From: Actinotalea sp. JY-7876
GTDB lineage: Bacteria > Actinomycetota > Actinomycetes > Actinomycetales > Cellulomonadaceae
Length of the DNA stretch: 64,000 bases
Reading direction: 5' to 3'
Assembly: GCF_014042015.1 (NCBI RefSeq)
Contig: NZ_CP059493.1
Location: forward strand, 682,001-746,000
A model generated the notes under the pieces. That model was not told where the DNA came from, did not search any database, and saw only the letters and a program-made list of their open reading frames with translations. Below, piece after piece: positions 14,935-23,638 of this stretch. The position numbers and the translations under genes were made by a program. Numbering within the stretch: the stretch's first letter is position 1; each line of letters opens with the position of its first letter.

Positions 14935-17826
14935 TTACAGCCCGAGCACCGGTCCATCGGGAACCGGTGGCGGGACGCTGGTCAAGCGATGCGGCGTCGG
15001 CTGTGGAGGCACGGCACTCCACGCTTGCTGTGGACGCGCGGGCGGCACGATGGGTGCGGGCCGACCGGGGTGATAAGAAGCCCAGGTCTCGGTAGCGCTG
15101 GGCTCGGCGTGACTGGCCGCGAGGATCTGCTCGAGCACCTCGCGGCCCGACGACGGCGCCTGGCCGGGCAGGCACTCCGGGTCGGGTTGGTCGACGACGA
15201 CGTAGGCGCGGTTCGTGTGGCGGCCGCGGCTCATCCCGACGTAGAGGTCCTCGCGGCCCATACCCGGGGCGGCGATCGTGTGGGTCTCATCGACGGTCAT
15301 GCCCTGGGTGCGGGCGATGGTCGTGGCATAGCCGAGCTCGACGTGCTCGGCCACGTACTCGGCGGGAAGCCGGACGCTTGGGGCATCGGCGTGGTTGGCG
15401 GGCCGGACACGGAGTGACCCGTCGGGCAGGACAGCGGTGACGTCCCAGAGGGCGCCGTTGCGCACGAACCCGTCGGCAGTGGTTAGGCGGCGGTGGTTGC
15501 GTCGGGTGACGATCCGGTCGCCGACGCCGGCAGCCAGACCGTCGTGCAGGCCCACCCCGGCGGGTGCGACGTCGCCGGTGGTGATGCGGTCGGCGCGGAT
15601 GCGGGCGTTGAGCTCGTGGACGGTGCGGTTGTCGACCGCCTGCAGCGCCGCGACCCTGCCCTGCTCGCTCGCCGTGGTCACGGCGTCGATGGCGGCGTCG
15701 AGCATCGCATCGTGCCCGCCAGAGGCGATGGCGCCGTGGGCCTCGTAGGCGTCGAGGGCCGCGGGATGGGCACGGCGCAGCTCGAGGCTGGCGCGGGCCT
15801 CCCAGGGGTGGGTAAAACGCCAGAGGCTCGTGAGCTCGACGGTGGGCCCGCGTCGGGCGAGCATGCCGAAGGCCCCGCCGGCGTCGACCGACCCGCGCTG
15901 CCGGTGGTCCCCGACGAGGAGAATCTTCGCCGTCGCTGCGCGAGCCTGCTCGACGATGGCGGCGAGGGTGCGGGTGTCGGCGAGGGAGGCCTCGTCGACG
16001 ATGACGAGCTGGCCGGGGGAGAACCGCCACTGGTCCTGCTCGATCCGCAGCCGCCACTGCTCCTCGCGCGCCACCCGCATCTCGCGGAAGTCGCCGTTCG
16101 CTTCCCGCTCGACGGTGTCGGCGTAGCGGAGGGCGCGCGCCGTGCCGCCGTCGCCGGTGGACTCATGCAGCCACTTCGCCGTCGTCTCGCACGGGACGCC
16201 GAGTGACTCTCCGAGTGCTCGTGCCGCGGTGGCCGACGGCGCCAGGCCGACGACAGGCCCGAGGCCGTGCCCCCAGAAGGCCGTCACCGCGGCGAGGGCG
16301 GTCGTCTTGCCGGAGCCCGCCGGGCCGACCAGCACGTCGAGGAGGCGGCTGGAGGTGATGACCGCCTCGGCGGCTGCGCGCTGGTCGGGTGCGAGCTCGC
16401 CGAGGTGGTGCTCGGTGCGCAGCGGCAGCTGTCCGAGCATGGCGCGGGCCCGGTGGGGGAAGCCGTCGGTCTCGGCGGCATCGATGAGGGCTTTCTCGGC
16501 GTCGAGCAGCTCGGTCGAGGTGAACAGGGACTCGCCGACCCGGCGCGTGGTCGGGTCCCGGTTGTCATCCAGGTGCACGCACGCCGCCGCGGCGTCGGCG
16601 GTGATCGTGTTGAGGAGGGCGCGCCGCTCTAGGGGTGAGGCCATCCGCAGGAGCTTGGAGGCTCGGACGGCGGCGGCGCCGAGGTTCCACGTCGTCCAGA
16701 CCGACCGCTTGGTCGAGACGTCGTCGAGGACCTGGGCGACCATCGCGGCCCGGACCTCTGGGCCGACGTCGTGCGCGTGGAGCGGCCGGCCGTAGGCGCC
16801 GGCAAGGGCTCGTGCGGCGAGGTCGTGCGGCTCGAGGCCGGTGAGCGCGCGGGCGCGGTTCGCCCACTCGGCGAGAAGCTCCGCGAGCGGCCGGACGGTC
16901 TTCGGCGGCCGCGTCGCGCGAGTCAGGTGCTTCCGGGCGCGGGTGGTCTCCACGCGCGTCGGTGCCCGGCCGTGCGTGGCCTCGAACTCGACGAGCCACT
17001 CCTGCTCGGCGCAGTGGATCTGCTCTGCGCGGGCGGAGAAGTGCGCCAGGAGGTCGTCGCCAACCCCGCTCAGCTCGAAGGCGGGGTTGCGGCGCGAGCC
17101 GCGGTCACGCATCGACCATTCCACCGGGAGGCGCCGCGCGACCTCGTCGGCCAGCAGTGCGTCGTAGAGCTCGGACACGGTGACGACGGCGGCGTGGACG
17201 GTCCGCCCGTCGACGCTGCGCCAGGCCCCGTCGGGACCCTGCACCTTGTTGGCGATGACGACGTGGGTGTGCAGGTTCGGGTCACCGGCCCGGGTGTCCC
17301 AGTGATCGAAGGCCGCGGCGACCATCCCGCGGGTTCGGATCTGATGACGGCCGCCGTCACCGATGCGCGTGCGGATGACGCGCTGCTCGACGAACTCGAG
17401 CGATGACGCCAGCGCTGCCCGGTGCGCGTCGTAGACGAGGACGCGGGTCGCGTCATCGGCCAGCGCCCACAGCACCGAGACGGATTTCGGGGCGGTGAAG
17501 GTCAGGTCGTAGCCGACGACCGCGTGACGATTCCCGTCATCGAACGAGCGGAAGGGCCGGCCGAGCGCGACATTGGTCAACGGGTCGCCGCCGTCCTGGA
17601 ACACGGCCGTCATCGCCGACTCGGTCACTACATCGCCCGGGCGGAGCCGCCGGCTCGCGTCACCGAGCCCGGCGAGGCCCTCGCCGTACCAGCGGCCCGC
17701 CGGGCTCCCCGTCTGCTCGTAGTACGCCGTCAGCGACGCCCCCGCGTCGAGGCCGGCGTCGCCCGCGGCCACGTGCCGGGTCAGGTAGGCGTACCCGTCC
17801 CCGGCCGTGAGCTTGTGCATCGACAT
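14935..17826 (-). CDS. MobF-family relaxase with helicase domain (TraA/TrwC-like)
   Basis: About 963 residues. The N-terminal TrwC relaxase domain (residues about 1-300) opens with MHKLTAGDGYAYLTRHVA and carries the metal-binding histidines in DPNLHTHVVIAN. Paired tyrosines near residue 35 (TAYYEQTG) and GRWYG supply the usual nicking tyrosine candidates. A RecD/TraI-like helicase domain follows with the Walker A VGPAGSGKTTAL and VIVDEASLAD as Walker B. It would nick and unwind the element at its oriT for transfer. The start is uncertain: GTG 17838, GTG 17829 and ATG 17826 are in frame after GGGGAGG. No coupling protein or type IV secretion genes are present, so it could only be mobilised by another element. 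Confidence 0.85.
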   Translation of the reverse strand: MSMHKLTAGDGYAYLTRHVAAGDAGLDAGASLTAYYEQTGSPAGRWYGEGLAGLGDASRRLRPGDVVTESAMTAVFQDGGDPLTNVALGRPFRSFDDGNRHAVVGYDLTFTAPKSVSVLWALADDATRVLVYDAHRAALASSLEFVEQRVIRTRIGDGGRHQIRTRGMVAAAFDHWDTRAGDPNLHTHVVIANKVQGPDGAWRSVDGRTVHAAVVTVSELYDALLADEVARRLPVEWSMRDRGSRRNPAFELSGVGDDLLAHFSARAEQIHCAEQEWLVEFEATHGRAPTRVETTRARKHLTRATRPPKTVRPLAELLAEWANRARALTGLEPHDLAARALAGAYGRPLHAHDVGPEVRAAMVAQVLDDVSTKRSVWTTWNLGAAAVRASKLLRMASPLERRALLNTITADAAAACVHLDDNRDPTTRRVGESLFTSTELLDAEKALIDAAETDGFPHRARAMLGQLPLRTEHHLGELAPDQRAAAEAVITSSRLLDVLVGPAGSGKTTALAAVTAFWGHGLGPVVGLAPSATAARALGESLGVPCETTAKWLHESTGDGGTARALRYADTVEREANGDFREMRVAREEQWRLRIEQDQWRFSPGQLVIVDEASLADTRTLAAIVEQARAATAKILLVGDHRQRGSVDAGGAFGMLARRGPTVELTSLWRFTHPWEARASLELRRAHPAALDAYEAHGAIASGGHDAMLDAAIDAVTTASEQGRVAALQAVDNRTVHELNARIRADRITTGDVAPAGVGLHDGLAAGVGDRIVTRRNHRRLTTADGFVRNGALWDVTAVLPDGSLRVRPANHADAPSVRLPAEYVAEHVELGYATTIARTQGMTVDETHTIAAPGMGREDLYVGMSRGRHTNRAYVVVDQPDPECLPGQAPSSGREVLEQILAASHAEPSATETWASYHPGRPAPIVPPARPQQAWSAVPPQPTPHRLTSVPPPVPDGPVLGL

Positions 17827-18066
17827 CACCCGCACCACCTCCCCTCGCGACGCCGTCGCTATCTGCAGGTGTGCGGCAGCGGGGGAGAAGATGCGCAGCT
17901 GCCGCCGTGCCGGCGTTCACAGGGAGGTGTGCCAATAGCCCTACCAAGCGAGCCATCCACCGGGAGCGAGCGGCCGCTGAGGGTCTCCAGGTCTAGGCCG
18001 TCCGGGGGAACAAGGCTGCGACACGGCTGATCTCTTCCTACCCTTTTCCCGGGAGGGAGTTCTCGG

Positions 18067-19179
18067 ATGCCGCTGGTGGCCGAGCTTGATGGCGTGCGGG
18101 TAGTGTCGATCGACCTAGACGATGACGCCTGGGACGCGCTGCGATCGCGATCCCGCAGTGGCACTCTCCGATTCCGCGACTGCGCCTCAGCCGCCTACCT
18201 CCGCACCTCACGTAGAGGCTTGCGGCACTTCGCGCACGCGCCGGGGGCGGGTGGCTGCGGCGCGCACGGCAACGAGTCGGCCGCACACATGCAGGCCAAG
18301 TCGCTCATTATCGCCGCAGCGCGCGCCGCCGGCTGGCAGGCCGAGCCGGAGGTTCCGGGCCCCGGCTACCAAGCCGACGTCCTGACCACCTCTCCCAGAG
18401 GCGTTCGACTGAACTTCGAGGTGCAGCTCGCACGCGAAGAGGACACCGACTACCGCACGCGGACCCTCCGACGGACGGCTGACGGATGCCGCGTCCTGTG
18501 GCTGACCCGCTATCCACTCCCGCCCCGCCGAGACTGGGAGCCAGACCCGCTCGCGGTACCGGACCCGCGCGCGCCGCAGGCGCGGCTCGTGGAGACCGAC
18601 GGGCAGCGGTTCAGCGTGCTCCTCGATCGGATGTGCTCGCTCGAAGAGGCGGTGACAGAGCTCCTGTCAGGAAGGGTCGCCCTGCGGCCGCAGATCAGTG
18701 GGGAACGGATACTCCGCGTCGTTCTGGCCCGGCGAGCGTGCTGGAGCTGCGCCCGCCGAGTGACCCTCTGGCGAGTGGTTGGCGAACGCACCGTTGGCAC
18801 GTGCGGGCGATGGGCCGACGCCGACGCTGTGCGGCTGATCGAGCACGCGCATGCCGAAACTAAGCGAGAGCAGGCGCACGACATCCGGGCGGCGGTCGCC
18901 GCTCGCGTCAAAGAACTGCGCTGGCCCGCGATGGCGAGCCTGTCATCACGCGTCTCGAAGGAGGCGGGCAAGACGTACATGGCGTTCTCCTGCTGGCAGT
19001 GCGGCCGCGTGCAGGGCGACCACTACCTCTCGGGGGTCTGGCACGAGGCCGCCTACAACCCGGACCAGCCGGAGGTACTGATCAGTCGCGGCGCGAGTGC
19101 TGTCCAACTCCCCCACTGGTGCCGCCCGCCGGAAGGAACGGCGCCCTGTGGGAGCGGGCCCTCCCCTGCGACGCGGTAG
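18067..19179 (+). CDS. CoiA-like protein (nuclease-like domain with Zn-binding cysteines)
   Basis: 370 residues. Residues about 55-145 fit the competence CoiA-like/nuclease layout: FAHAPGAGGCGAHGNESAAHMQAK (shortened), GWQAEPEVPGPGYQADVL, then LNFEVQLAREED, where Asp and ExQ correspond to a PD-(D/E)XK active site. Two later CxxC pairs (CWSCARR and CWQCGRV) suggest zinc-binding. GGGAGG precedes the ATG by nine bases. It is transcribed away from the relaxase. In elements like this the family may process DNA during entry or act against other DNA; the sequence does not decide. Confidence 0.6.
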   Translation: MPLVAELDGVRVVSIDLDDDAWDALRSRSRSGTLRFRDCASAAYLRTSRRGLRHFAHAPGAGGCGAHGNESAAHMQAKSLIIAAARAAGWQAEPEVPGPGYQADVLTTSPRGVRLNFEVQLAREEDTDYRTRTLRRTADGCRVLWLTRYPLPPRRDWEPDPLAVPDPRAPQARLVETDGQRFSVLLDRMCSLEEAVTELLSGRVALRPQISGERILRVVLARRACWSCARRVTLWRVVGERTVGTCGRWADADAVRLIEHAHAETKREQAHDIRAAVAARVKELRWPAMASLSSRVSKEAGKTYMAFSCWQCGRVQGDHYLSGVWHEAAYNPDQPEVLISRGASAVQLPHWCRPPEGTAPCGSGPSPATR

Positions 19180-19552
19180 TTGCGCAGGGGCAGCGGCGTG
19201 ATGTGAGGAACGACCGCGGTCGCAGGCGAAGGGGCAACGCCGGCAGATCTGCTCTCATGGTCCACGTCGCAGAACGTCGGCCCGACGACAAGCGCGAGAT
19301 CTACTGCCGAAGTTCCAAGTTCGCTGGCTTGCCCCTGCGTGGCGGAATGCGCGTGAAATTCCGGCCCGGGTTTACGGCTCGCGGCCCGGTCGCGGTTGGG
19401 GTGTGGCAGCTCTAGAAGTCTCCCGCGGCCGCTCCGCGCGTGCCGACCGCCGGCAGGCATCGCCACTTCGCGTGGTTAGCGTGTGGTCAGCGTGCACACC
19501 GGAACAGGGTCTCCCTGCGAACTTCCCGCATGTATTTCCGCAGGTCAGGGCG
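19180..19552. other. Intergenic stretch with copies of the att-arm motifs
   Basis: No gene supported in about 370 bases. Two short motifs found beside both att sites recur here: CCGCAGGTCA near 19540 (compare 10114 and 33563) and GTGTGGTCAGCG near 19486 (compare GCGTGGTCAG near 10187). They may be integrase arm-type binding sites or remains of a third att region. Confidence 0.35.
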
Positions 19553-20737
19553 TTATCCACGAACCTTGGGCAACGGCTTCTCAGAGCGCCGGTCGAAGCT
19601 GCGGTCGACCAGCAGTTTGCCGATCGCCATGAGCATGCTGGCAGCGAGCGAGACCGCGACACCCGCAAGGAAGAGCCGGGCGTCGCGGCTCCACTGAAAG
19701 TCGCGCGACGTGTACGACAGGCCGACAGGCCCGACTCCGGCCGTCGTGTGTGCATCGTCACTGACCGAAGAGGCGGCCTCGTAAGTCCCGTAGACGCCAG
19801 CCCACGACTCGCTCGTCGACGCGGCATCGAGCCCGGTAACGATCGCCTGGCCGTAGTGCGGCGTCTCTCTCAGCCGGAGGAGGCGTCGTACCAGGCTCGC
19901 TTCGGCCGCTAAGGAGCCGTCCTCCTTAGCTGTGGCCGCGACGAGCGCGGGTAGCTCCAGTCGTAGGCCCCAAGGAAGCGCTGTGCGCAACGGCTCAAAG
20001 GCGACGTTGCAGTTTACCCAGGCCGAGTATCCGTGTGCCGTCGTGACGGCGGGATTGGGTGGAGCGCCCCCCTCCGGCGATCCAGCGTCAGCCCGGATCG
20101 GCATGTCCCACGTGCTCGGCTCGAGCGTCTGAGGCTCAATGACCGTGAACGTCATCGCATCAGCAATCTCAGCCGGAGAACCTTGCGCGGCACCGCTCGC
20201 GAGCGGCCCGAAGTCGACCTCCCGGTCGTTCAACTGGAGTCGGATGCTCTCGACTACAGCGATGCGCTCCGGCTCAGCCAGCTCGCCGTACTCGACGCCC
20301 GTCCTGAGCCGCCATTCCGTGTCGTCTCTACAGGGCTCGAGCATCAGCGCCGCATCCCCGCCGGCAACGATTGAAACCCCGGCGTGCTCGCCTCCGACGG
20401 GCAGCGTCTCGCTGCTGGCCTCGGTCCGGGCGCTCGTTCGGACGCTCCCCGACGGCGGGACGCCGCCGTCGGACTCCATGCGACCGATCCGTAGGTCAAC
20501 GCCCATCATGCCGTCCACACCGTCCTCGGGCGTAATGTTCCGGAAACTGACGTCTGCCTGCATAGCGTTCGCCGATTCCAGCGAAGCCACCGCGAAGGCA
20601 GAGCGCACTCCTTGATCCGACGGCCGCGCCGTCGCGCTCGTGACGAGCCAAGCGGCGCAGCCCAACGCCGTCAAGAGAACCAGACCCGCGGCAATAAGCC
20701 GCACGTTCGACGACCTCGAGCTGTTCAACGCAGCCAC
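19553..20737 (-). CDS. Unknown membrane-anchored protein (gene 2 of a pair)
   Basis: 394 residues, no family recognised. One hydrophobic segment near the N-terminus (LIAAGLVLLTALGCAAWLVT, residues about 14-33) and one near the C-terminus (LFLAGVAVSLAASMLMAIG, about 358-376) bracket a large, probably extracytoplasmic region of about 320 residues. That region is rich in beta-type and polar stretches and contains few cysteines. The C-tail is basic. It overlaps the end of the upstream gene by 13 bases and the two share the same topology, so they are likely expressed together and may form a complex. Confidence 0.6.
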   Translation of the reverse strand: MAALNSSRSSNVRLIAAGLVLLTALGCAAWLVTSATARPSDQGVRSAFAVASLESANAMQADVSFRNITPEDGVDGMMGVDLRIGRMESDGGVPPSGSVRTSARTEASSETLPVGGEHAGVSIVAGGDAALMLEPCRDDTEWRLRTGVEYGELAEPERIAVVESIRLQLNDREVDFGPLASGAAQGSPAEIADAMTFTVIEPQTLEPSTWDMPIRADAGSPEGGAPPNPAVTTAHGYSAWVNCNVAFEPLRTALPWGLRLELPALVAATAKEDGSLAAEASLVRRLLRLRETPHYGQAIVTGLDAASTSESWAGVYGTYEAASSVSDDAHTTAGVGPVGLSYTSRDFQWSRDARLFLAGVAVSLAASMLMAIGKLLVDRSFDRRSEKPLPKVRG

Positions 20738-21762
20738 CTCGACGCCAGGGCAAACGACCGTACGAGGGCGATGACTGTGGCTACGAGTATCGACGCGAAC
20801 AAGCCTGCGGCCACTCTGGCGACGGTGCGCCGCTCAGTTGCGCCGACGGGCTCCAACCACATTACGCCGCCCGACTGAAGGATCGCCTGCGACCCGTCGC
20901 CGTAGCGCGTCCACCAGTCGTCCTCAACGGTCAAGACGCGCATGCCCCGGTCTGTGTCGACATGGTCGACGACGTCCGCGAAAAGGTTCACCGGGCGCTG
21001 GAACTCGTCGTTGCGGAGATCGTAGTGAGTAGCGAGATGGATAGGCCCCTCGCCCCCCTGGTCCGCCACGGCGGCGACGAGGTCGGGCGAACGGAACTCG
21101 TGCAAGTAATCGTACGTGTCGAGGAACGCGTCGGCTCGGAAGGTGCACGACGCGCGGGCGACCCGGACTGGATGGAGGGTAAGCTCTTCGTCTTCGCTTG
21201 CTTTCCACGACCTCTCATCGGTCGTCCCGAACCGCACCTCCGAGAGGAGGAGCGTGGTGTCGTTGAGCGTGGCCTGCGCTGTTTCCTCATTGAGAGTGTC
21301 TTGACCGGTGAACCCGAAGAGGTGCCCAGTCGCTGGACGTCGCTGTAGGTAGCGCTCAATAAGTTCGCGCGGGCCATCGGCCGCCAGGTCACCGCCCGTC
21401 AAGGCGGCATCGCTGTCGAAGAAGAGCCCTTGTCCGTCACAAGCAATGAGGGCCTCCGCGAGCCGCCCTCCGAGGACGGCCGTGACGGCAGCGTCGCGGT
21501 CGATGGACACCGTGATGTCCACCGTGATGGAGCCGCTCGACTTCAGATCGATGGCATCCGTCGAACTGATCTCCAGCCACAGGGAGCCGCCGGCTTGCGC
21601 CGAGTCAACGACGATGAAGCCGCGCTCCCAAGCGGGCTCGATGACGGGGATCCGCATCATGTGGATTGATGCGGCGATCCCTGCCCCGGAGACGCATGCG
21701 AGAACGAAGGCGCCGATGCGTTTCACGGCTGTGGCTTGCCGTGACGTGGCGCTGGCGTTCAT
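20725..21762 (-). CDS. Unknown membrane-anchored protein (gene 1 of a pair)
   Basis: 345 residues, no family recognised. It has a hydrophobic segment at residues about 15-36 (RIGAFVLACVSGAGIAASIHM, shortened) and another near the C-terminus (VARVAAGLFASILVATVIALV), with a long exposed middle that includes acidic stretches and a single DDWWTRYGDG motif. The layout mirrors that of the downstream partner. The pair lies in the island between the CoiA-like gene and an IS3 element. Mean GC looks lower than in the chromosomal flanks, in line with transfer. Confidence 0.6.
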   Translation of the reverse strand: MNASATSRQATAVKRIGAFVLACVSGAGIAASIHMMRIPVIEPAWERGFIVVDSAQAGGSLWLEISSTDAIDLKSSGSITVDITVSIDRDAAVTAVLGGRLAEALIACDGQGLFFDSDAALTGGDLAADGPRELIERYLQRRPATGHLFGFTGQDTLNEETAQATLNDTTLLLSEVRFGTTDERSWKASEDEELTLHPVRVARASCTFRADAFLDTYDYLHEFRSPDLVAAVADQGGEGPIHLATHYDLRNDEFQRPVNLFADVVDHVDTDRGMRVLTVEDDWWTRYGDGSQAILQSGGVMWLEPVGATERRTVARVAAGLFASILVATVIALVRSFALASRWLR

Positions 21763-21867
21763 GCCGCCTCCTGGGTTCGTCGCCGCAGCGGTTGCCTCCC
21801 GTGTGGAAAGGCTACCGATAAGAAGCCGGAGCCTGACCCGGTTTCCCGGACAGTTTCGGTTGGGTGA

Positions 21868-22743
21868 TCATGCCGCCGCGGTAGCGGCGGTGTGAAGGTC
21901 CTCGAACTGGTTCGGGGACCGGTAGTCCAGGCCGGAGTGGCGCCGGATGGGGTTGTAGAAGCCTTCGATCCACTCGAAGATCGCCGACGCCAGCTCCTCG
22001 CGGGACGTCCAAGCACGCCGGTCCAGCAGCTCGCGCTGCATCGTCGACCAGAACGACTCCATCATCGTGTTGTCCACGCTCGAGGCGACCCGGCCCATCG
22101 ACCCCAGCAGGCCGGCCGAGCGCAACCGGTGCCCGAAGATCCAGGACGTGTACTGGCTGCCGCGGTCCGCGTGAACGATCACGCCGGGGGCGGGTTGGCG
22201 GCGCCAGAGCGCCATCTGCAGGGCGTCGACGACAAGCTCGGAGCGCATGTGGTCGGCGATCGACCAGCCCACGATCTTCCTGGTGAAGACGTCCAGAACC
22301 GCGGCGCAGTAGACCTTCCCGGTGCTCGTGGGGTGCTCGGTGATGTCCGTGCACCACAACCGGTCCGGACCGTCCGCGCTGAACCGGCGCTGAACCAGGT
22401 CCTCATGCGGGGCCGGCAGCGGCCGCTGACCACGGCGCTTGCGCCGGTGACACACCCCGACCAGCCCAGCGACGCGCATCAGCCGCGCGACGCGCTTGCG
22501 ACCGCAGGCGACCCCCAGCCCGAGCCGGAGCTCGGCATGGACTCGCGGCGCGCCATAGGTCGCCCGCGAACTCTCGTGGATCGCCACGATCGTCGTGGTC
22601 AGCGCCCGGTCAGCGACCTCACGGGCGCTCGGCCGTCGTCGGGCCGCCTCATAGAGGCCGGAGCGGGAGATGCCGAGCACCCGGCAGGTCAGCGCGACGG
22701 GCACCCCGTCGGCCGCCAGCTCCTGGACCAGCGGGCACTCATT
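21868..22743 (-). CDS. IS3-family transposase OrfB (DDE integrase core)
   Basis: About 290 residues of integrase core. The DDE triad is visible in WCTDITEH, HADRGSQYTS and MMESFWSTMQREL, and the HTH_21 lead (SRATYGAPRVHAELR) precedes it. No good start codon lies at the beginning of the homologous region (around NECPLVQEL). OrfB is presumably made by frameshifting from OrfA across the CTCCCAAAATGA junction, where OrfA stops. By my reading OrfB is in the +1 frame relative to OrfA rather than the usual -1, which either reflects an indel or another initiation route. Confidence 0.8.
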   Translation of the reverse strand, partial: NECPLVQELAADGVPVALTCRVLGISRSGLYEAARRRPSAREVADRALTTTIVAIHESSRATYGAPRVHAELRLGLGVACGRKRVARLMRVAGLVGVCHRRKRRGQRPLPAPHEDLVQRRFSADGPDRLWCTDITEHPTSTGKVYCAAVLDVFTRKIVGWSIADHMRSELVVDALQMALWRRQPAPGVIVHADRGSQYTSWIFGHRLRSAGLLGSMGRVASSVDNTMMESFWSTMQRELLDRRAWTSREELASAIFEWIEGFYNPIRRHSGLDYRSPNQFEDLHTAATAAA

Positions 22744-23026
22744 TTGGGAGGACGTTCTCCCGGGCGAAGTAGGCGCTGGCGCGCTTGAGGATCTCGACCT
22801 CCATCTCCAGCACCCGGTTGCGGCGACGCAACTCGACCAGTTCACGGCGCTCGTCGGAGGTCACGCCCTCGCGGCGGCCGGTGTCGACATCGTCCTGGGC
22901 CATCCACCGGCGCAGGCACGACTCACTGATCCCCAGATCCTTCGCGATCTGGGCCACCGGCTGCTGACCCGAACGGGCCAGGTCCACTGCTCGGCGCCGG
23001 AACTCCGGCGGCTTGGCTGCAGGCAT
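22739..23026 (-). CDS. IS3-family transposase OrfA (helix-turn-helix)
   Basis: 95 residues: a helix-turn-helix (RRRAVDLARSGQQPVAQIAKD, then ISESCLRRWM) and a C-terminal leucine-zipper-like helix (ELVELRRRNRVLEMEVEILKR, shortened) ending ARENVLPK. This is the standard OrfA of the IS3 group and recognises the terminal repeats. It overlaps the start of the OrfB frame. Confidence 0.85.
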   Translation of the reverse strand: MPAAKPPEFRRRAVDLARSGQQPVAQIAKDLGISESCLRRWMAQDDVDTGRREGVTSDERRELVELRRRNRVLEMEVEILKRASAYFARENVLPK

Positions 23027-23087
23027 CCAGGACTCCCCTCCGAGGCGATCATCACCTCAGATCAGGTGTCCGGGAAAGCGGGTCATG

Positions 23088-23243
23088 CTCCCCCGTCGCA
23101 CCGCCGAGGGCCTGTCCAAGCGCGACATCATCCGCTGCCTCAAGCGCTACCTCGCCCGCGAGATCTACCAGCGGGTCATGACCGACCACCGGGCCCGCCG
23201 CGACCTCCACCGACCGGCCCTCGCGGCGAGTCTTGACCTATAG
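23088..23243 (+). pseudogene. IS110-type transposase, C-terminal remnant
   Basis: The frame reads RRTAEGLSKRDIIRCLKRYL then AREIYQRVM, which resembles the end of IS110-family transposases (EGKSxREAIRCLKRYxAR). It begins right at the IS3 right end, so the IS3 insertion or an earlier deletion removed the rest. Not functional. Confidence 0.6.
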
Positions 23244-23247
23244 GGGC

Positions 23248-23487
23248 GTCAACGCCCTCGCCGAGTCCACCATCGGCCTGTTCAAGACCGAGCTAATCCG
23301 CCGCCGCGGGCCCTGGCGGACCCTGGACGACGTCGAGATCGCGACCCTGGAATGGGTCGACTGGTTCAACAACCGCCGCCTGCACACCGAGCTCGGCGAC
23401 ATCCCACCCGCCGAGCACGAGGCCACCTACTACCGTCACATCACCGCGTCGACGACGCTGGAAAGCAGAGAACCGAGCCTCCACTGA
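23248..23487 (+). pseudogene. IS3-type transposase OrfB, C-terminal remnant
   Basis: About 80 residues carry the end of a second IS3-type integrase: NALAESTIGLFKTELI with the catalytic glutamate, then EWVDWFNNRRLHTELGDIPP. Upstream domains are missing. It is of a different subgroup from the complete IS3 element to its left and lies on the opposite strand. Confidence 0.8.
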
Positions 23488-23638
23488 ACCCGGGGCGGTT
23501 CAACCTGCATCGACACTCCGCGAAGCGGTGCAGCTACGCTCGCGCCTCAACGACACCCCTCAGCTGCCCGCTCGAACAGGGCAGAGCTGTCAACGTGGGC
23601 CAGCTTGCCGCGTCACCGTGGCGCGCGAGCTGTACTCA

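Larger units (their letters stand above)
21834..23085 (-). mobile_element. IS3-family insertion sequence, complete ends
   Basis: 1252 bp with 19-bp terminal inverted repeats, TGACCCGGTTTCCCGGACA at 21834-21852 and its reverse complement at 23067-23085 with one mismatch. It contains orfA and orfB on the minus strand. I see no 3-bp target duplication: the flanking triplets are gcc and tgc. Its right end abuts the remains of an IS110-type transposase, so it probably inserted into older IS debris. Confidence 0.85.
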
